Origin: Paramecium sonneborni
Lineage: Eukaryota; Ciliophora; Oligohymenophorea; Peniculida; Parameciidae
DNA length: 64,000 nt
Assembly (NCBI GenBank): GCA_905182985.1
Contig: CAJJDN010000035.1
Span: forward strand, 459,157 to 523,156
Direction of reading: 5' to 3'
This document shows positions 63,175-64,000 of the stretch, piece after piece. The position numbers were made by a program, and so were the translations under genes. The notes under the pieces are model-generated. The model was given only the letters and a program-made list of their open reading frames with translations, was not told the DNA's origin and did not search any database. How positions within the stretch are numbered: the stretch's first letter is position 1; the number at the start of each line of letters is the position of its first letter.

Positions 63175-64000
63175 TGATTCGATTATTATTACAATATTAA
63201 TTAATAATTAAATCTCTTTTTCAATATTTTATTTTCATTAGATTATTCTTAGATGATCACAAAAATTAGAATTCACTCTAATTTAAAATCTCCTTTTAAA
63301 CTTTGACAACTTAGTTGTAATAAATCCATCTATGATTAACAAATATTTGTTTTAATATTTTTTTTTAGAAAGATGGCCGAACGAATTTTAAGATTAATCT
63401 ATTTTAATACTCTAAACAATTATCTCTTAAATTTTCATTTAAAATACCCTTTTTATAGGAAGCCCTTCTTAAAAATTTAAAGAAATTTAAATTTTTAGAT
63501 TTAACAATGTATTTCTTCAACTTTTACATTCAAAAAGTAATAAAGGAAGTTGCTAGTTTTTTTTTTGAACAATTATCGAATAATGTAAATATCGTATGCA
63601 TTGCTTGAAAATTTCTTTCATTAACTAATAAGAAAAAATAACAAATATATGATATCTCTTATTTTTAAATTTCATAAATAGATGAATGATAGTTGAATTA
63701 AATAAAAATTGAATATCAATGTTAAAATCTACATTTTAGTAATTAAATTTTACTCCTATTTGTAGATACTGTGCATTACTAAATAATGATTATTATAAAC
63801 ATCAAAAGGAGCCATTCTATAATTTAATTAACAAAAAAATATTATCATTTATGAATTTATGTAACCTCTAAAGTATCTTTTTAGTATTTTTGGATCATTC
63901 ATAGATAAAAAAAGAGTTTTTAAATACTCTTATTTTTTTAGCAACTTAGAATTATTAATAATTTAATATCTTCTGAAATTTAGCAAATATTCATGATTTA
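63175..64000. other. No gene seen to window end
   Basis: About 825 AT-rich bases after the last small gene. No conserved frame or RNA gene was found; a gene could begin beyond the window. Confidence 0.5.

Overview
The window is macronuclear DNA of a ciliate, almost certainly a Paramecium. Three things in the sequence show this. Conserved proteins read through only if TAA and TAG mean glutamine and TGA is the sole stop. Genes are interrupted by tiny introns, mostly 18-38 nt, usually GTA...TAG and more rarely ending AAG or CAG. Genes are packed a few tens to hundreds of bases apart in very AT-rich DNA. Because of the genetic code, ordinary ORF calls break most genes here; the boundaries given come from reading the frames with TAA/TAG as Gln and splicing small introns by eye. 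The species cannot be fixed from this window.

Layout. 1-8.2 kb, mostly minus: ankyrin protein, Gln-rich protein, CENP-B/Tc5-type DNA-binding protein, Y14 (exon junction complex), a small plus-strand hypothetical, and a large protein with a CDCA7-like zinc finger and an Asn run. 9.2-20.3 kb: POC1 (basal body), YIP1 (Golgi, minus), a large secreted Glu/Pro/Thr-rich lectin-like protein, IST1 (ESCRT) with a Gly-Tyr-Pro-Gln repeat tail, and a three-RRM plus SPOC protein. 20.4-34 kb: unresolved gene, small membrane protein, coiled-coil protein, hypothetical, 14-3-3, Aurora-type kinase, small psq-type HTH protein, multi-span membrane protein, a broken dual-specificity phosphatase-like gene around an N gap, a hypothetical, then an initiator tRNA-Met. 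34-48 kb, almost all minus: WD40 protein, DHHC palmitoyltransferase, hypothetical, MAST/Rim15/Greatwall-like kinase, casein kinase 1, RFC1. 48-64 kb: coiled-coil genes, a possible N-myristoylated peptide, a hypothetical, SDA1 (60S biogenesis), PTEN with frame lesions, coiled-coil and EF-hand-like proteins, and a small endosulfine-like protein.

Genes work mainly in housekeeping and cell architecture: RNA metabolism (Y14, SPOC protein, initiator tRNA), DNA replication (RFC1), ribosome assembly (SDA1), membrane traffic (YIP1, IST1, DHHC), basal bodies (POC1) and signalling (Aurora, CK1, Greatwall-like, PTEN, 14-3-3). A Greatwall-like kinase and an endosulfine-like protein occur about 21 kb apart; they would be kinase and substrate if both calls hold.

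Assembly quality matters. All three N positions are flanked by exact-looking direct copies (288, 1060 and 1100 bp) of the neighbouring sequence, which looks like unmerged contig ends. Several genes near these joins carry frameshifts or an in-frame TGA.
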